Positions 37,091 through 49,837 of a stretch of 64,000 nucleotides of DNA are shown here, in pieces. The notes beneath the pieces are model-generated. The model was not told the origin of the DNA. It ran no database searches and was given only the letters and a program-made list of their open reading frames with translations. The DNA lies in the NCBI RefSeq assembly GCF_963675165.1, contig NC_087377.1, positions 10,960,632-11,024,631 on the forward strand, given 5' to 3'. The DNA comes from Halichondria panicea (Eukaryota; Porifera; Demospongiae; Suberitida; Halichondriidae). How positions within the stretch are numbered: position 1 is the stretch's first letter; the number at the start of each line of letters is the position of its first letter. The position numbers and the translations under genes were made by a program.

Positions 37091-40000
37091 CTATAAGCTA
37101 CTTATAGAGAAGAAATCAACAGTTCGAATAAAATAATTATTTAACAGTTTTGTCTGTCCTCCGGCTACAATGACCTCTCCACTAGGATGTACTGAGCATG
37201 TGCAGCAGTATCGTGCAGTAGGCAGGTCTCCCACTTTCACCCACCTCCTGGTGTCAGGCTGGTAGAGGTAGATCGATGAACTTGGGTTCCCTTTGCCGTC
37301 CCGTCCACCAACGGCTAATAGTGACCTCCCAATACTGAGAGGAGCTGACAACTTGAGTGGTATTTCCTGTAAGGTCTGCCAAAGAGTGGGTGTATCCAGG
37401 TTGGAAAGGGCCTTTGCAATGAGTTCATTGAGGTCGACGTGGTGCACTGTCTTGGTTACTCCAGTGCGATAGTACCCTCCCATTAGGTAGAGTGTGTTTC
37501 CTATGAGAGTCGATTTCGGTTCTAATCGTGGGTTAGGTAGTGACTGAGCAATGTACCATATTCTTGATGCCACGTCCAACACCTCCACAGAGGTATATTC
37601 TTTATTATCATCATGCCCACCAGCTACAATGATGTGGTTGTTGAAGGAGACAGCTGTTGAGGAAGAACGAGCAATGTTCATTGGTGGGTACGGGTGAGTC
37701 CATTCTCTTGACTCAAACACTGCAAGCTGATTGGTGCGTTTGTTGTTTCTTGGATCACGTCCTCCCACCAGCACTAGTCGATTAGCGAGTGATGTCATAG
37801 CGAACCAATAGGCAGTGTACTCTGGTAGTTTGGTCCATTGATCTTGCTCGAGCTTCATCACTGTACACATGTCACGATCATTGCCTGCACCACCTCCACC
37901 AACATACACCGTGTCACCGATAACAACACTCTGTACCGAGCTACCCATCTTGATTGACATGTCTTTTCCTCTTCTCCATTTCAGAGTGAGTGGAGGTCTC
38001 AATTCTCTGGGAGGGGGACCCTGAATAATGAATGAGTGTAATTAGGATAGTGTCTACTAACAAGCGAGTGTTACTTGTAGCAATAATTGCATGCACACTA
38101 AATCACTTTCTCTAATTAGCTTAAGAGGCCACGCCCACCAGTCTAATAGAATGTACAGTACGATTATAAGAGATCAAAGCTTCTACTATAGCTCTGCAAT
38201 AATATAATGGTGCTTTTCGTATCACCTGTCTCTGCTGTTGAATGATGGCGTCTCTCCTGACCAGCTCAGCATCTTTGTGCTCAATCTGTTCCCTGTGCGC
38301 CTGTACAGGGGAACGTTGGTGGAAATCTTTGAATTAAAACACAGACGTGAAATCATTAGTGGAAATTCTACAACAGAACGAGAACAAACAACTTCCGCTA
38401 AAGGAAGTACATAATTATAGGAACACTCAAACGGATGTGTATTTAGCGGCTTAACATGATTTATACAATTGTTGAGGTATAATACTATTGTTGAAATCTC
38501 ATTGACACACTTAGCTACATGTACGCAAACAAATATCATTATTGTAATATAATACTAGCTTATAAGAGTGTGTGCATTTGGTGACTACTATAATACCGGT
38601 AAGAGAGTGGCCCTCTCAACTAGAGCAGCCTCTCTCTTGGAAATGAGATCAGTGATCGTTGACTCTTGTTCACTGAGTTGTCTGTCCTTGTCAGCAATCA
38701 TGCCATCTTTGGTGGCAGCAATAGCACGAAGACTATTCAATATCTGTATAAAGTGAAAAAAAGGTTATCAACATGCTCGTTGAACAAAATAGCTTATAAT
38801 GAACGAAGTCAACTGGTTCTGCTGACCTGTTGCTGTCTAGCCAGTTGAGTATCTTTGTCAGCTACTTCCTCATCTTTTTGTACCAGAAGTGCAGCGTTCT
38901 GTTCCAACTGGTATCCTTGCTGTTCAAGTTGATCGTCTTTTTGAACAAGTAGCTCATCTTTTTGTACCAGAAGTCCGTCTTTTTGATTCAGTTGATCATC
39001 TTTTTGCACTAGAAGTGCATCTTTCTCAGTAAGTTGCTCATCTTTTTGTACCAGAAGTCCGTCTTTTTGATTCAGTTGATCGTCTTTTTGCACTAGAAGT
39101 GCATCTTTCTCAGTAAGTTGCTCATCTTTCCTCTCCAGTATCCTGTCCTTCTCGACCATCTCTCTCTGAACAGAGTATACAGCATGCAGTGTCAGACCCT
39201 TGCACCCACTAGCTCACTGGACTGGACTCACCTTTAGAGCCTCTATCCTCTTCTCCTTTGCCCTGAGGGTCCTGGCAGTCTTCACTCGTGCAATGTCCAG
39301 CTGAAGCAGTCCTCCGTCCATCTCCCTCCCCACCTCCTCCAGAGACGAGAGGAGCTCAGCGGTGGTCGGTCTTCTCTCTGGGGTGTTGGCTAGACACTCC
39401 CTCACCAGACCAAACAGAGGGTGCTCACGTCCACCCGCCAAACTCCTCTCAAGGAGAGCCGTGTAGGGACCTCGACGCTCAAACTCTGAGCGAGCCAGGA
39501 GGTGGTCTGGGTTGTTGGGGTCACTGTACGTGGGGGCAAGGAGATCTCCTGGAAACACCTAGTCCAATGACATGAGTGGAAGAACATGTGAATACTGACT
39601 GTCATGATTGTTTTTATATAATTATGTCTGTATGTATGGAGAAAATGAGTGCACGTATATTCACAATCATACATACAAAATGCATTTACTGAAGGTCAAC
39701 AATATTAAAGGTGGATCTCCCCAACACATACAATACTTATAAGGTAATTCATTGCATGAAAGGTCACCAGGAATCTAACCTATGAATATCATTAACTACA
39801 CACGTACTTGTGTGAGTGCAAACAATTGCAGCACTCCGAAAGAGAAGACGTCCAGACTGGGTCCGTACAAACTGTGGCCTCTGTCAGAGAGGGCCTCGGG
39901 CGGCATGTACACCAGTGTCCCAGGAAACCTCGTCAGAGTCCTGGCCAGACGACCAGGCTCCAGATTCACGATACGAGAGTTACCAAAGTCTGTGATCTTG

Positions 40001-40569
40001 GCTCTCAGAGATGCCGTCAGCAGGACGTTCCTGGCAGTGAGGTCACGATGGACCACGGACTCACGATGCAGGTGGAGCAGCCCTCGAGCCACACAGACCA
40101 GAATGTACTGGGAGACGGAGAGGGGGATGTTGGGGGTGGACTCCAGGAGATCGTCTAGACTTGAGTCCAGCCTCTCCATGACCAGGAGGGGCAGTCGAGA
40201 GCCAGTTACGAAACACAGCCCAATGAACTGGGTGATGTTGGGGTGACGGATGCGAGCCATGAGTCGACACTCTCGGTGGCAGTTCCCAGCTAGGTTGGCC
40301 ACTCCACCACGCTCATTCGTCTCCAGGAGAACCTCGTGGATCTTCTTGGCTGCATACACCTCACCATTGATCATCACCTGTGCATGGAGGCAGTCACACT
40401 TGAATAGCTAGCAGATACACTAGAGACAGTGCACAGAAACAGAGCATGCAGTGCTTACCTCTTGAACAGAGCCATAAGAGCCAGTTCCTAGAACCCTCTC
40501 CTCTCCAAAGTGCTCCACATTCTCCAGCACAAACTCCCTCAAGTCAGCATCATCTCGCAAAGAAAACAT
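37091..40569 (-). CDS. Kinase - long coiled-coil - kelch protein, gene D (intact, no Death domain)
   Basis: Exons on the complement: 40569-40459, 40377-39808, 39558-39232, 39165-38827, 38743-38597, 38300-38226, 38020-37091. All are phase 0, giving 832 residues. The kinase spans about 20-310: glycine loop GTGSYGSV (28-35), Lys48, HRD Asp149 in HRDLTARN and DFG Asp167; this is a TKL/tyrosine-like kinase clearly different from that of genes A, C and E. Residues about 315-523 are heptad-rich coiled coil with repeats of QKDDQLNQKDGLLVQKDE type. Residues 524-832 are the same six-blade kelch as in the other genes, preceded by the shared 25-residue exon (EHKDAELVRRDAIIQQQRQ). The exon 5 (GTATTA) and exon 6 (GTGATA) donors are non-consensus. 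It is probably a cytosolic, dimerising kinase. It is GC-richer in exons 1-3 than its neighbours, suggesting that this part came from a different locus. Confidence 0.87.
38960..39130 (-). repeat. 84-bp tandem repeat within the coiled coil of gene D
   Basis: Two nearly identical 84-bp units encode 28 residues each (four heptads; KDALLVQKDDQLNQKDGLLV). The unit length of a whole number of heptads keeps the coiled-coil register, so copy-number change would lengthen the rod without breaking it. Confidence 0.8.
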
Positions 40570-41051
40570 TGCTAGTACATGCTGACATGTATATCTCGCA
40601 TGTATATTAAAAGTTGAATCAGCTAGCTAGCTTGACAGCTACAAGATACGCCCCTTTTCTTCTTCAATCACATGCAAATAACAGCTGAATCAGCAAACCA
40701 CGTGTTCACCCAGAAAACAAGTCACTTTAATTTTGAAGCGTATCAGTCAGGGGCGATCCTAGGATTCAGTCAATGGTGCTCAATGCGCGCGAAGCAAAAT
40801 TTAAACCACGCCCACTTCCGGGGGGGTCACGCCCTTTTGTCGGCGACGCCCACTGTTTTCTAGATGGTGCACACAAATGGTGATATTAACAGGAAGGTTT
40901 CCATATGCTGACTTGCTCCAGCACCCCCATCCAGACTTTGGTGCTCCAGCACCCTATCCAGACTCAGAGAAGCTCAAGTAGATAGTTCAACCATCACTGG
41001 CTGGCTAGAAGGAAGCTACACTTACTGCAGCTATCCGCTACAGCTTAACTA
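40570..41051. other. 5' flank of gene D; no gene
   Basis: This interval contains a CAGGGGCGATCCTAGG element-end motif (about 40,749) and a repeated CCAGCACCC/CTCCAGCACC segment. No coding exon is recognised. Confidence 0.4.
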
Positions 41052-41436
41052 CCGTATATCTTCTAATTTATCGGACAGCAAAAAATAATTATTTTGGAAA
41101 TTGTCCGGGTATAATTGGAACAGATTTTTATAGAGCATGCAAAGTGTCCGGAATAATTAGAACAAGCAAGCAGCTGCATGCGAACTAGCTAAGTTTAATA
41201 GAACAGTGTGCGACTGAATAGTTGCACTAGCTATCTAAAACTAGCTCTCAAAGCTATCTAACTGCAGCACTCTAAGTCTTACTTGCCGTCTATGAACTTT
41301 TCAAGGGTATTGTCCGGATATTTAGAACAAATGTAATATTAAAGCACTGGAGTGTCCGTTGTATTAGAACAACGAAAATTGCCCAAAAGAGTGTCCGGGG
41401 TAATTAGAAGTGTCCGATAAATTAGAAGATATACGG
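41052..41436. mobile_element. TACCGTA element, 385 bp, flanked by TA
   Basis: The ends are CCGTATATCTTCTAATTTAT and ATAAATTAGAAGATATACGG, flanked by TA. GTGTCCG/CGGACA motifs recur inside on both arms. Confidence 0.8.
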
Positions 41437-41755
41437 TAATATAAAATCGAAAGTTGTATTCCTAACATATTTGCCACCAAAACACAACAAAATGAAGTAT
41501 TTCTCAGAACTTACTAGTAGCCCAGACTTCCGTTGAAGCTCAAAAGATGAGCAATATACTCAGGTACATACACAACAAATTTCAGATCTTAACTCAAACA
41601 AATAACTATTCCTAACATATTTTCGGAAGTACACATCTTCAGACAGCCATTTTATACTGATGATGTCATGTGATGTAACAGGTGGTGGTCCAATGGAAGC
41701 GCCAATAGTTGAACTTTAAGTACCTGCACTCAAATAGATCATATCACTTTTGTGG

Positions 41756-42864
41756 GGGTTGTTATAAAACAGGGAATGAGAAATGAGGAAATGAGGAATG
41801 AAGAAATGAGGAAATGAGGAAATAAGAAATAGGAAATGAGGAAATGAAGAAATGAGAACGAGAAATGAGCTGTTAGGCAGAGCATATCTATGGGCAGAGC
41901 AAATCTGAAGACGAAGCTAACATCTACTGAGCTACAGGTACGTACCTCCTGGTGACAAGTCTCCTGGTGCTCTGCCACCATACAGAACTTATGTTCCTCT
42001 GGTACACTGTGTGACACTCTCTACCTCTGTCTACTTGTGTGCCATGTACGACTGGCATGGTTCAGACATCATATCTACCTACGTAACGGTACTTACATGT
42101 ACTGTCCTACAGTCCCACAGTCTCAAACAATTTACCTATGCGTGGCTATACTGGCAATACATTCAATGATTTCACAATCCGGTGGGCAAGTGATAGTCAA
42201 TGGACTGGACTCAATGTCAACATCTACATGTAAGTAACAGCAAAGAAACCTCCAAAACTGTTTGTCAAACCAAGCAAATTCTAATGATCTGCCAGTCCTG
42301 TCGTAAAGTAGCCTCGATTCAAGGCCGATTAAAGTATTTTAATCGGCCTTGAATCGAGGCTAGTCGTAAAGCTGCAGGAAGTAATGACATTAGTACACTG
42401 TACTGGTATCATATCCAATCTCGCTACAGGGTGAAGAAAGCAATTCCCATTACCATTCTCACAAGCAATGCCTAGTGAAAGCTGATGCTACCTTTAATGA
42501 AGAAAGCTCACTGTGCCATCTGAAGCGATGGTAAAATTTAATTCTTACAATGTGTCCGACAACCTGTACTGTGTGGAGGTGCCACTATAATTATATATTT
42601 GATAACTAAATACTTAGTCACCTACTAGCTTCTTGGCTGATATATCAGTCATTACTTTTGTGCATCTATATTGTAATAATAATTATTATAACAATGTCAT
42701 AATTTGTGATGAAAATTAATGCCATGGTGATGATCTTAACCATAAATATAATTATTATTATTATTCTATTTCTTATTTCTTCATTTCCTCATTTCCTATT
42801 TCTTATTTCCTCATTTCCTCATTTCTTGTTTCCTCATTTCTCATTCCCTGTTTTATAACAACCC
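41756..42864. repeat. Large foldback with A/G-rich simple-repeat arms
   Basis: Arms starting GGGTTGTTATAAAACAGGGA and ending with its complement enclose about 900 bp. Each arm carries about 100 bp of degenerate GAAATGAG repeats (41,775-41,870 and 42,770-42,850). A 54-bp TAGCCTCGA micro-element (42,309-42,362) is inserted inside. No gene is recognised in the loop. Confidence 0.7.
42309..42362. mobile_element. 54-bp TAGCCTCGA micro-element, 9-bp TSD
   Basis: TAGCCTCGATTCAAGGCCG and its complement are separated by about 16 bases. GTCGTAAAG is duplicated at 42,300-42,308 and 42,363-42,371. Confidence 0.9.
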
Positions 42865-43339
42865 GACGAGTGGTAGACGAGTGAAAATGAACGTGGGCAA
42901 TCACTAGCTGGGCGGAGCCTGACAGAGCAAAAGCTACAGCATGCCTACGCATTGCAAACTCTAAATAAAAGCTGTTAGCATCGTAGATAGTAAGCCAGAA
43001 TCAAGCGTGGAGACATCGTAGACGAGGGCTTACCTAGTAAAGACTAAAGAGACTAAATATCTAAATTTAGCTCAGTTTTTTTCCTGAGTTCAGAACAGAC
43101 CCACTTGATTAATTATTACAGCAGTATAGTCTACTCTACTCTAGTCTTTCATACTTCCTCTACTGACTAAAGGTCTCACGAAGGCTGACTCTACTGCACT
43201 GTACTGTACTAGTTACTGTTCATAACAGATTATGTTCCTGGTAAATGCGCTCCAAGTACTGTGTGGGGGAGGACAGTTATTGAGGTTTTCTCTCGCCCAC
43301 GCTCGTTAAAATTTGTCTACGTCAGTAGGGGATCACGCG

Positions 43340-43445
43340 ACTTAGCAAGGCAGGCTCTCCTTTTTCTTAGTTGCTTCCTTCTTTTCTTTCTTTGTTCCTC
43401 CAATTTTCTCTTCTGTGACAAAGAACAGAAAAAGGAGAGGCTGCG
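43340..43445. repeat. GGCTCTCCTTTTTC foldback
   Basis: A hairpin of AGGCTCTCCTTTTTCTTAG and GAAAAAGGAGAGGCT, related to sequences at 15,045-15,180. The interval 42,865-43,340 before it shows no gene. Confidence 0.55.
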
Positions 43446-43479
43446 AAGGAGGCTGATCCACTGCTTGCACATGTGCTAA

Positions 43480-44226
43480 CCACTGAAAACTTGCATTCAA
43501 GAACAAGGTACGTGTGTATAACGTGTAGTTATGCAGTGCAATGAGTCCACTGTGTACTATTGAATGTACAGTACAAAGATGGGAACCTAGCATGCTTACT
43601 AGTCTGTATGTACATGCATGCACTTGTATACAAGGTATGCTTCAATGTATGCAGTTTAGGTGTGTACAGGGAAACGTCAGTCAATTGAGAACACTAGGTC
43701 ACAATATTTGTACATGACATTGTACAGTACGTGTACCAGACCCTTCATCACACTATCAGTTTGAATGTGTCCATGTGTTGTTTATCCTGGCTACAGAACA
43801 CTGACTCAGGACAAGGAGGACTTTGACAAGTTCCTGGACCTGGAGAGTGTCAAAGCTCAGCAGCTCTCACTCTCCACAAAAGGTATCACTTTAACTGACT
43901 CTTACGATTATTCTAGTATTCATAATGTAAGTATGTACATATTGTATACCAGTACATGTGTTGTGTGGTGTCCCTTTTATCATATAGTTGAGCCATTTGC
44001 ATTTAGCCAGTATAAATTATAGCTACTATTATCATGTGATTTTCTCACCCCTTACTTCCTAAGCCCTCAAACTTCCACTCAGTATGACTATGACCATGTG
44101 ACTCTTTAACCCCTCGGTTCCCAAGCCCCATCCCTCACTGTCTGACTCGGAAGAGGAGATAGACTTTGGATTCTGGGAGAAGGCGTCCACCCTACCCTCG
44201 GACAAGACCCCAACCAAGGAGAACTG
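43480..44226 (+). pseudogene. Partner family copy 4
   Basis: The exon 43797-43882 is open (TLTQDKEDFDKFLDLESVKA) with good splice sites and two extra codons relative to copy 2. The acceptor of the next exon is mutated (CCCCTCG instead of CCCCTCAG at about 44,117), and the last exon ends prematurely near 44,220 where other copies have KDLNL. It is convergent with gene E. Confidence 0.5.
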
Positions 44227-44423
44227 TCACTTGTCTGTTTTTGTTCAATATGTATATACCACTTCATAATCACTATAATTATGATTATTCTCAATGTAAC
44301 AATGCAACATTACAAAGAGAAACAGTAACAAAACATACTGAGAATGGAGGTACGTACAGGTACAGAGTACATTATAGGTAGAAAATGTATTTTTTTTGTA
44401 TATGTAGAGTCCCGCACTGTATA

Positions 44424-47400
44424 CTATATATTAGATATATTAGAGATGAAATCCACAGTTTGAATAATATCTTTCATATATGAACTTGTCTGTCCTCCGG
44501 CTACAATGACCTCTCCACTAGGAAGTACTGAGCATATGCAGTTGCATCTTGCAGTAGGCAGGTCTCCCACTTTCATCCACCTCCTGGTGTCAGGCTGGTA
44601 GAGGTAGATTGAGGAACTTGGGTTGTTTCTGTCATCGCGTCCACCAACGGCTAATAGTGACCTCCCAACACTGAGAGGAGCTGGACTCGTGAGTGGTACT
44701 TCCGGTAAGGTCTGCCAGAGAGTGGGTGTGTCAAGGTTGGAAAACACCTTTGCAATGAGTTCATTGAGGTCAACGTGGTGCACTGTCTTGGTTGCCCTCC
44801 CAGTGTGATCGTATCCTCCCATTAGGTAGAAGGTGTGTCCTACGAGATTCGATTTCAGATATGATAGTGGGTTAGGTAGTGACTGAGCAATGTACCATCT
44901 TCTTGATGCCACGTCCAACACCTCCACAGAGGAGGTACGTCTTTTATCATCACGCCCACCAGCTACAATTATGTGGTTGTTGAAGGAGACAGCTGTTGAG
45001 AAAGAACGAGCAATGTTCATTGGTGGGTATGGGTGAGTCCATTCCCCTGACTCAAACACTGCAAGCTGATTGGTGCGTTTGTTGTTTCTTGGATTACGTC
45101 CTCCCACCAGCACTAGTCGACTAACGAGTGATGTCATAGCGAAGTACTCAACACTGTACTCTGGTAGTTTGGTCCATTGATCTTGCTCGAGCTTCATCGC
45201 TGTACAATTGTCACGATTGTCTGCATCACCTCCACCAACATACACAGTGTCACCGATAACAACACTCTGTACTGGTCCACTCATCCCGATTGGCATGTCT
45301 TTTCCTCTTCTCCATTTCAGAGTGAGTGGAGATCTCAACTCTCTGGGAGGGGGACCCTGAATAATGAATGAGTGTAATTAGAATAGTGTCTATACTAACA
45401 AGCGAGTGTTACTTGTAGCAACTAGAGCACTGAAGTGCTAACCCTCGGCTGCATGTTTACATGAATACAATAAAGCAGTTGTATGTATGAAGCATGGGTG
45501 GCTAAGTAGCAAGTAGATCTAACATGAAACTTTTGAGAACAGAGCTTTGGTATGAGACATTTACTGGTGGACTAAGGATCACAGCAAAGAGAAGCCTACC
45601 ATGTACCAGTAACCTAGAGAGTCTTAGAAATATGGCTCCTGGTACAGGTATGTTCTGGGGTAGCCTCCTTCACTAGCCTCCCCTGAAGAATCCCTATCGT
45701 TCCCAAAAAAACACAGGAGTCTATACTCTACTGAAGTAAACAATTTTGAAACATGGGTGCAGGATAGAAACAGAAGTCAGGAGGACAAAGTTGACAAATG
45801 CTACAAGTTGAAGACATGCTTTCATACTTGTGACAATGGACCCAAAACTGTTAAAATCATTGGCTCTTAGTGTTCCTCGTAGAGACAAGAAAAGATATAC
45901 TAGTGAACCCTACCATCAACCCATGCAGCAAACGCTATAGAAACTGGTAGTGAAAAAACTAAAGGCAGCCATAGCTAATTATCATGCAGCTACAGCTTCA
46001 TTTATCATTTCTGTACATTCACAAAATTATACTTGTACTTTATACCCTCAAGCTTATAATTCCCTGGGAAACTATGCTCATAATTTCCTGCTAAACACAC
46101 ACAAGTGGGATCTAACTATAACAAAGTATCCTCTGCTTAGTGTACTTGTTATAAACCATCGTCTCTCTTCTTGACTCTACTCTCGATCTCCAACTGCTAC
46201 GCGCGGGCTAATTGTTAGTGTTGCTATAGTTAGCTAGTTTGCGGTTTAAATTTTCACGATGACATCACGGTCTAATAATAACTTCCGTTTTCTTACTGTT
46301 TAGTACTAATGAGCTAAACTATCCATTCCAGATGCGTTTTTACGCGATCGTTTAAACATGCGTTTTGAAAAACGGAACGGGAACTTTTTATTGATGGGCA
46401 CTGTACATAGGCACACTCTGGATGTGTAGTTACGGCTTAAGGTTATAAGGTTATGGCTTAAGGTTACGACGCAGGTTTTCTCATGAATTATTCTCATGAA
46501 TTATTCTTTTTGTGAGACATTGTTTCTATTATTTTATGTGTCTATACTGTAGCACTGCTCATAAGTAACTATTACAGCGCTTGTTAGCTATCAATACGTT
46601 AAATAGACGGCAACACTTTACCACAAAGATCTTAGCTAACAGTGACCTACCATCAGTTTATGACATTCTGTAGGTGAACACTGCATCGTAACCTTAAACA
46701 CATGAGACAGCATCCATGCATGTTAAGGTACAATACTATTGTTGCTGTGGGAATCTCATTCACATACTACATGTACGGACCTTCTTGACTGGTTGAGTGT
46801 CCTCCCTCTTTGTTTCCTCCACTGTGTCCGAGCTTCTTGTAATGTAAGAATCTAAAATACAATTTAAATGTAATTTATTTTTTTGGAAGCATACATTTTA
46901 ATTGACTCACAGATGTCCCTGGCATATGGTCTCCTCCTCTTGTCCTCTTTCAAACAACTGTCTATAAGCTTCCTCAACCTGTGTGTGTGAGGGATTTGGG
47001 AAAAATGGAATGATCGATCCTTGGCTGATTTGATCGTCTCCAACTTGCAAACAATCTGCACCATAATCGCCCCAAGGGAAAACACATCCAGCCTACTATC
47101 GTATTTCTCCTCTTCCAATCGAATAGCCTCGAGAGGTAGATACCCTATACGGTGACCAACGGCCGTGAGGGTTTGGCTAAGCTTGGAGGAATCATATAGC
47201 CGTGACATGCCAAAATCGGAAATCTTTGCAACAGGCACTGGTCGTGTAAGCTTCAGTAAGACGTTATCGCCACAGAGGTCACGGTGGATAATCTGCATGC
47301 TGTGAATGTAGGCCAGACCACAAGCCATGTCTTTGGAGAGGCTAATTTCACATTCGCTGGTGAGGGACTCTTCATCAAGGCCGGAGAAGTAGGATCTCAG

Positions 47401-48138
47401 ATTGCAATCCATCAGCTCAACAACGAGAATTGTACTGCCTGATTTGGGGTGCTTGGTAGTCGACAGAAACTGAACAACGTTTGGGTGCTGGAACGACTTG
47501 AGGAAATGACTCTCACGATCAATTGCATCGCTAGCTTCTTTGTTTTTGCCAACTGGAATACTTGCCTGCATCTCCATAGCATCGTGAAGCAGCACTTTGA
47601 CTGCACATATCTTGCCCTTGTAGCTGCCTTTGAAGACTGCTCCAAATGCACCTTTACCGAGACGCTCGTCTAGGAAAACGGTTAAATCGTCGTTGATCTT
47701 CTGGTGATCTGTAGAAGATGTGTGTGTGTGTATGATGGGGGGGGGGGGTGAATATTATAGTAGCTAACAAACTAATTAGGCATCATGTATGAAATGCATT
47801 CCAGTGTTGAACTAGTACTTACCCTCTGACTTCACATCAGTGCCACTAGTAGACTGTAGATGATCTTTCTCGATGGTCCTGGCTATGTGAACATCACCCA
47901 CGATAGGACTTGATAAAGCTTCCACCATATCTGTCCAGCTTTTCTCTCCTTCATTAATCCATTCCTTCAAACCCTCACGATAGCAGTCATCAGGATTGTT
48001 GCTCCATTCTTTCCCAATGCTGTCGATTGTAGCCTGGGGTACATCAAGAATAAGCAAGATGTTTCGCCACTTAATTCGAGCATCAAACGTGACGAGGTAT
48101 AATTTCTTTAGATCTGCTATTGTGAGATAGTCAGACAT
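44424..48138 (-). CDS. Death - kinase - linker - kelch protein, gene E (intact)
   Basis: Exons on the complement: 48138-47823, 47708-46911, 46851-46781, 45356-44424. The phases (1,1,0) fit, giving 705 residues. The Death domain (1-105) starts MSDYLTIADLKKLY. The kinase (about 115-371) has GKGAFGAVFKG, HRDLCGDN and DFGMSRL and ends RRRPYARDICES. It is followed by a 24-residue linker and a six-blade kelch domain. The 75-nt coiled-coil exon of the other genes is not found here: the corresponding intron (45,357-46,780) has been replaced by about 1.3 kb of unrelated sequence. Skipping it keeps the frame because it is a phase 0-0 exon. Kelch loop sequences differ from gene A (for example DDKRRTSSVEV after IIVAGG). 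It probably has the same role as gene A with a different recognition surface. Confidence 0.87.
45420..46780. other. Intron of gene E filled with repeat sequence
   Basis: It contains the CTAGAGCACTGAAGTGC repeat (45,422), a duplicated AAGGTTATAAGGTTATGGC tract (46,438-46,465) and a doubled TTCTCATGAATTA (46,480-46,505). No exon is recognised. The 3' 90 bases before 46,781 are homologous to the same introns of genes A, B and C. Confidence 0.5.
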
Positions 48139-49514
48139 CTTCTCTGTAGAGTGTGGAATAAGATAAACATTTCAAGGAATGTATAATTTATATGCCAGAA
48201 TTAGATAAATATTTAGTCTAGCCACGCCCTCCCATATTCGAGACTAGTGTGGAGGGCGAGTTCTTGGCCAATCAGATGATCCTACATGACAAAGCTGCTC
48301 GTAAAGATGCAAGTCTGATGACAAACTCAGGATGATGAATGAGTGATAGTGTTGTTATTTAATAGCCTGATAGGATATACATACTGCCAACATTTTCATG
48401 TACACTGTTCCTATTCGATGGTCTGGAAAGCCGTTTCAGTAAATAGTTTGTTGAAGAGTGTGCCAGTAGACTACTATGGAGCTGTATTTGATTCAGTATT
48501 CTGCTGGAAGCAACCACGCATTTGCCCAGGCAATTGGCGAGGCAAAACACCCACGCGCTGCTTTTGCCCAGGCAAAAATATTGCTGGGGTTACTGCCCCA
48601 GAAAACATAATTATTGCTGGGGATACTGCCTGGGCAGGCCCCTTGCCTAATATTCATTTGCCGGAGTTCCATGCCCCAGCAGTATGTTTAGAGCATGCGC
48701 AGTAGATGTATACTGTATATACACATGTTTATTTTGGAGCGTTTTGACTAGATTAAAGTTGAGGCTGTCATGGCTGGACAGCAAGAGGAATAACAATCAG
48801 ATGATGACTTTATGACTCCTATTCGAAGAAGGTATGTGGAGCACCATAATTATAAACACACTTATCAAATTTGATATAGGTGTTAAACCCACATACACTT
48901 GTCTGTTTTCTATTTTCCATATCTAGACATAGCTATATACGTGTGGCTGAAGGTGCTACAAGACCAGTTGATAGACTCCATGCTACAATTTCACGTGCCC
49001 ACCACTTTCTAAGTCAAGCGAGTGAGAGGAAGTGATCATGAGCAATCTAGTATTATGGAGGAAGTGAGCTCAAGATTTCCTCAGACAGCAATGTCTCATA
49101 AGAGATCAAAGAGAAAGAAATGCTGGAATGTCATTCCTGTCTGCTTACGAACCCACAGGGAAAGACGAGTTCCTACAAAAGGAAAACTGGCAAATTTATG
49201 CTTGTTAGGCTTGAGAAGCAAATGGTTTTGCAATGAAGATAAGCTGGCGATTGAGTTGCAATTCACTGCACAAGAAGAGAACTTCTTGATCGTTTGCCTA
49301 TATCCTCAGTTACGTGATGTACCATATATGAGCTATGCAAGGTCCAGGAAATTGTGTAATTGTCCCACTCATCATCAATGATCCAAGCAAGAAAGCGAGA
49401 CTAGGACAACCCTTTATTCCTCAAACTTCTCTGTATAGAGTGTGACATAATAATAAAATGATAGTAAGTATGCATTGACAAACTCTAAACCATCTATACA
49501 GTATAAACAGTGCT
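48139..49514. other. Intergenic region with a small unexplained coding-like block
   Basis: 48,260-48,350 matches partner family copy 3 (GATGATCCTACATGA region). 48,500-48,690 has clustered imperfect palindromes on TGCCCAGGCAA and TTGCTGGGG. 49,022-49,381 (+) is an open frame of 119 codons (KRSKRKKCWNVIP, VCLRTHRERRVPTKGKLANL) that faintly resembles the region before the HECT domain in invertebrate G2E3-like proteins. It lacks the rest of that protein, so it is probably a fragment. Confidence 0.35.
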
Positions 49515-49523
49515 GTCAGCACT

Positions 49524-49639
49524 CAGAGGAGGTACGACATCCGCGTGTCAAAGGAAACGTTTTAGATACACATTCCTTAGGTCAAAGTTCGGAATGTGTG
49601 TGTTAAAGACACGCGGATGACATGCGGATGACTCCTCTG
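49524..49639. mobile_element. 116-bp CAGAGGAGG element, 9-bp TSD
   Basis: The ends are CAGAGGAGGTACGACATCC and GGATGACTCCTCTG, with an inner inverted CGCGTGTC/GACACGCG. GTCAGCACT is duplicated at 49,515-49,523 and 49,640-49,648. Confidence 0.8.
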
Positions 49640-49794
49640 GTCAGCACTCACTGATAATAATCCAGTAATATGTATCTTCATTCAGCTCAGATCACAGCAA
49701 GTAGATCAGGAGTGCATTCATGATCAGAACAATTTCTGTCACATCTATGATGTCAAATGATGTGGTTCTGCAGTCTAGTCTTCTCTGCATGGTC

Positions 49795-49837
49795 TAGCCT
49801 CGACTCCAGCCCCTTCAATAGCCTGGAATCGAGGCTA
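49795..49837. mobile_element. 43-bp TAGCCTCGA micro-element
   Basis: TAGCCTCGACTCCAG and CTGGAATCGAGGCTA ends. The flanking TGCATGGTC on the left recurs on the right, but only after seven extra bases, so the duplication is imperfect. Confidence 0.6.

Noticed and set aside
39288..40270. Frames antisense to the kinase exons of gene D
   Set aside because: The opposite strand has a complete kinase with all motifs and splice sites.
48139..48240. Start of a further Death gene upstream of gene E
   Set aside because: No second Death exon is present; the sequence is 5' flank plus a partner-family scrap.
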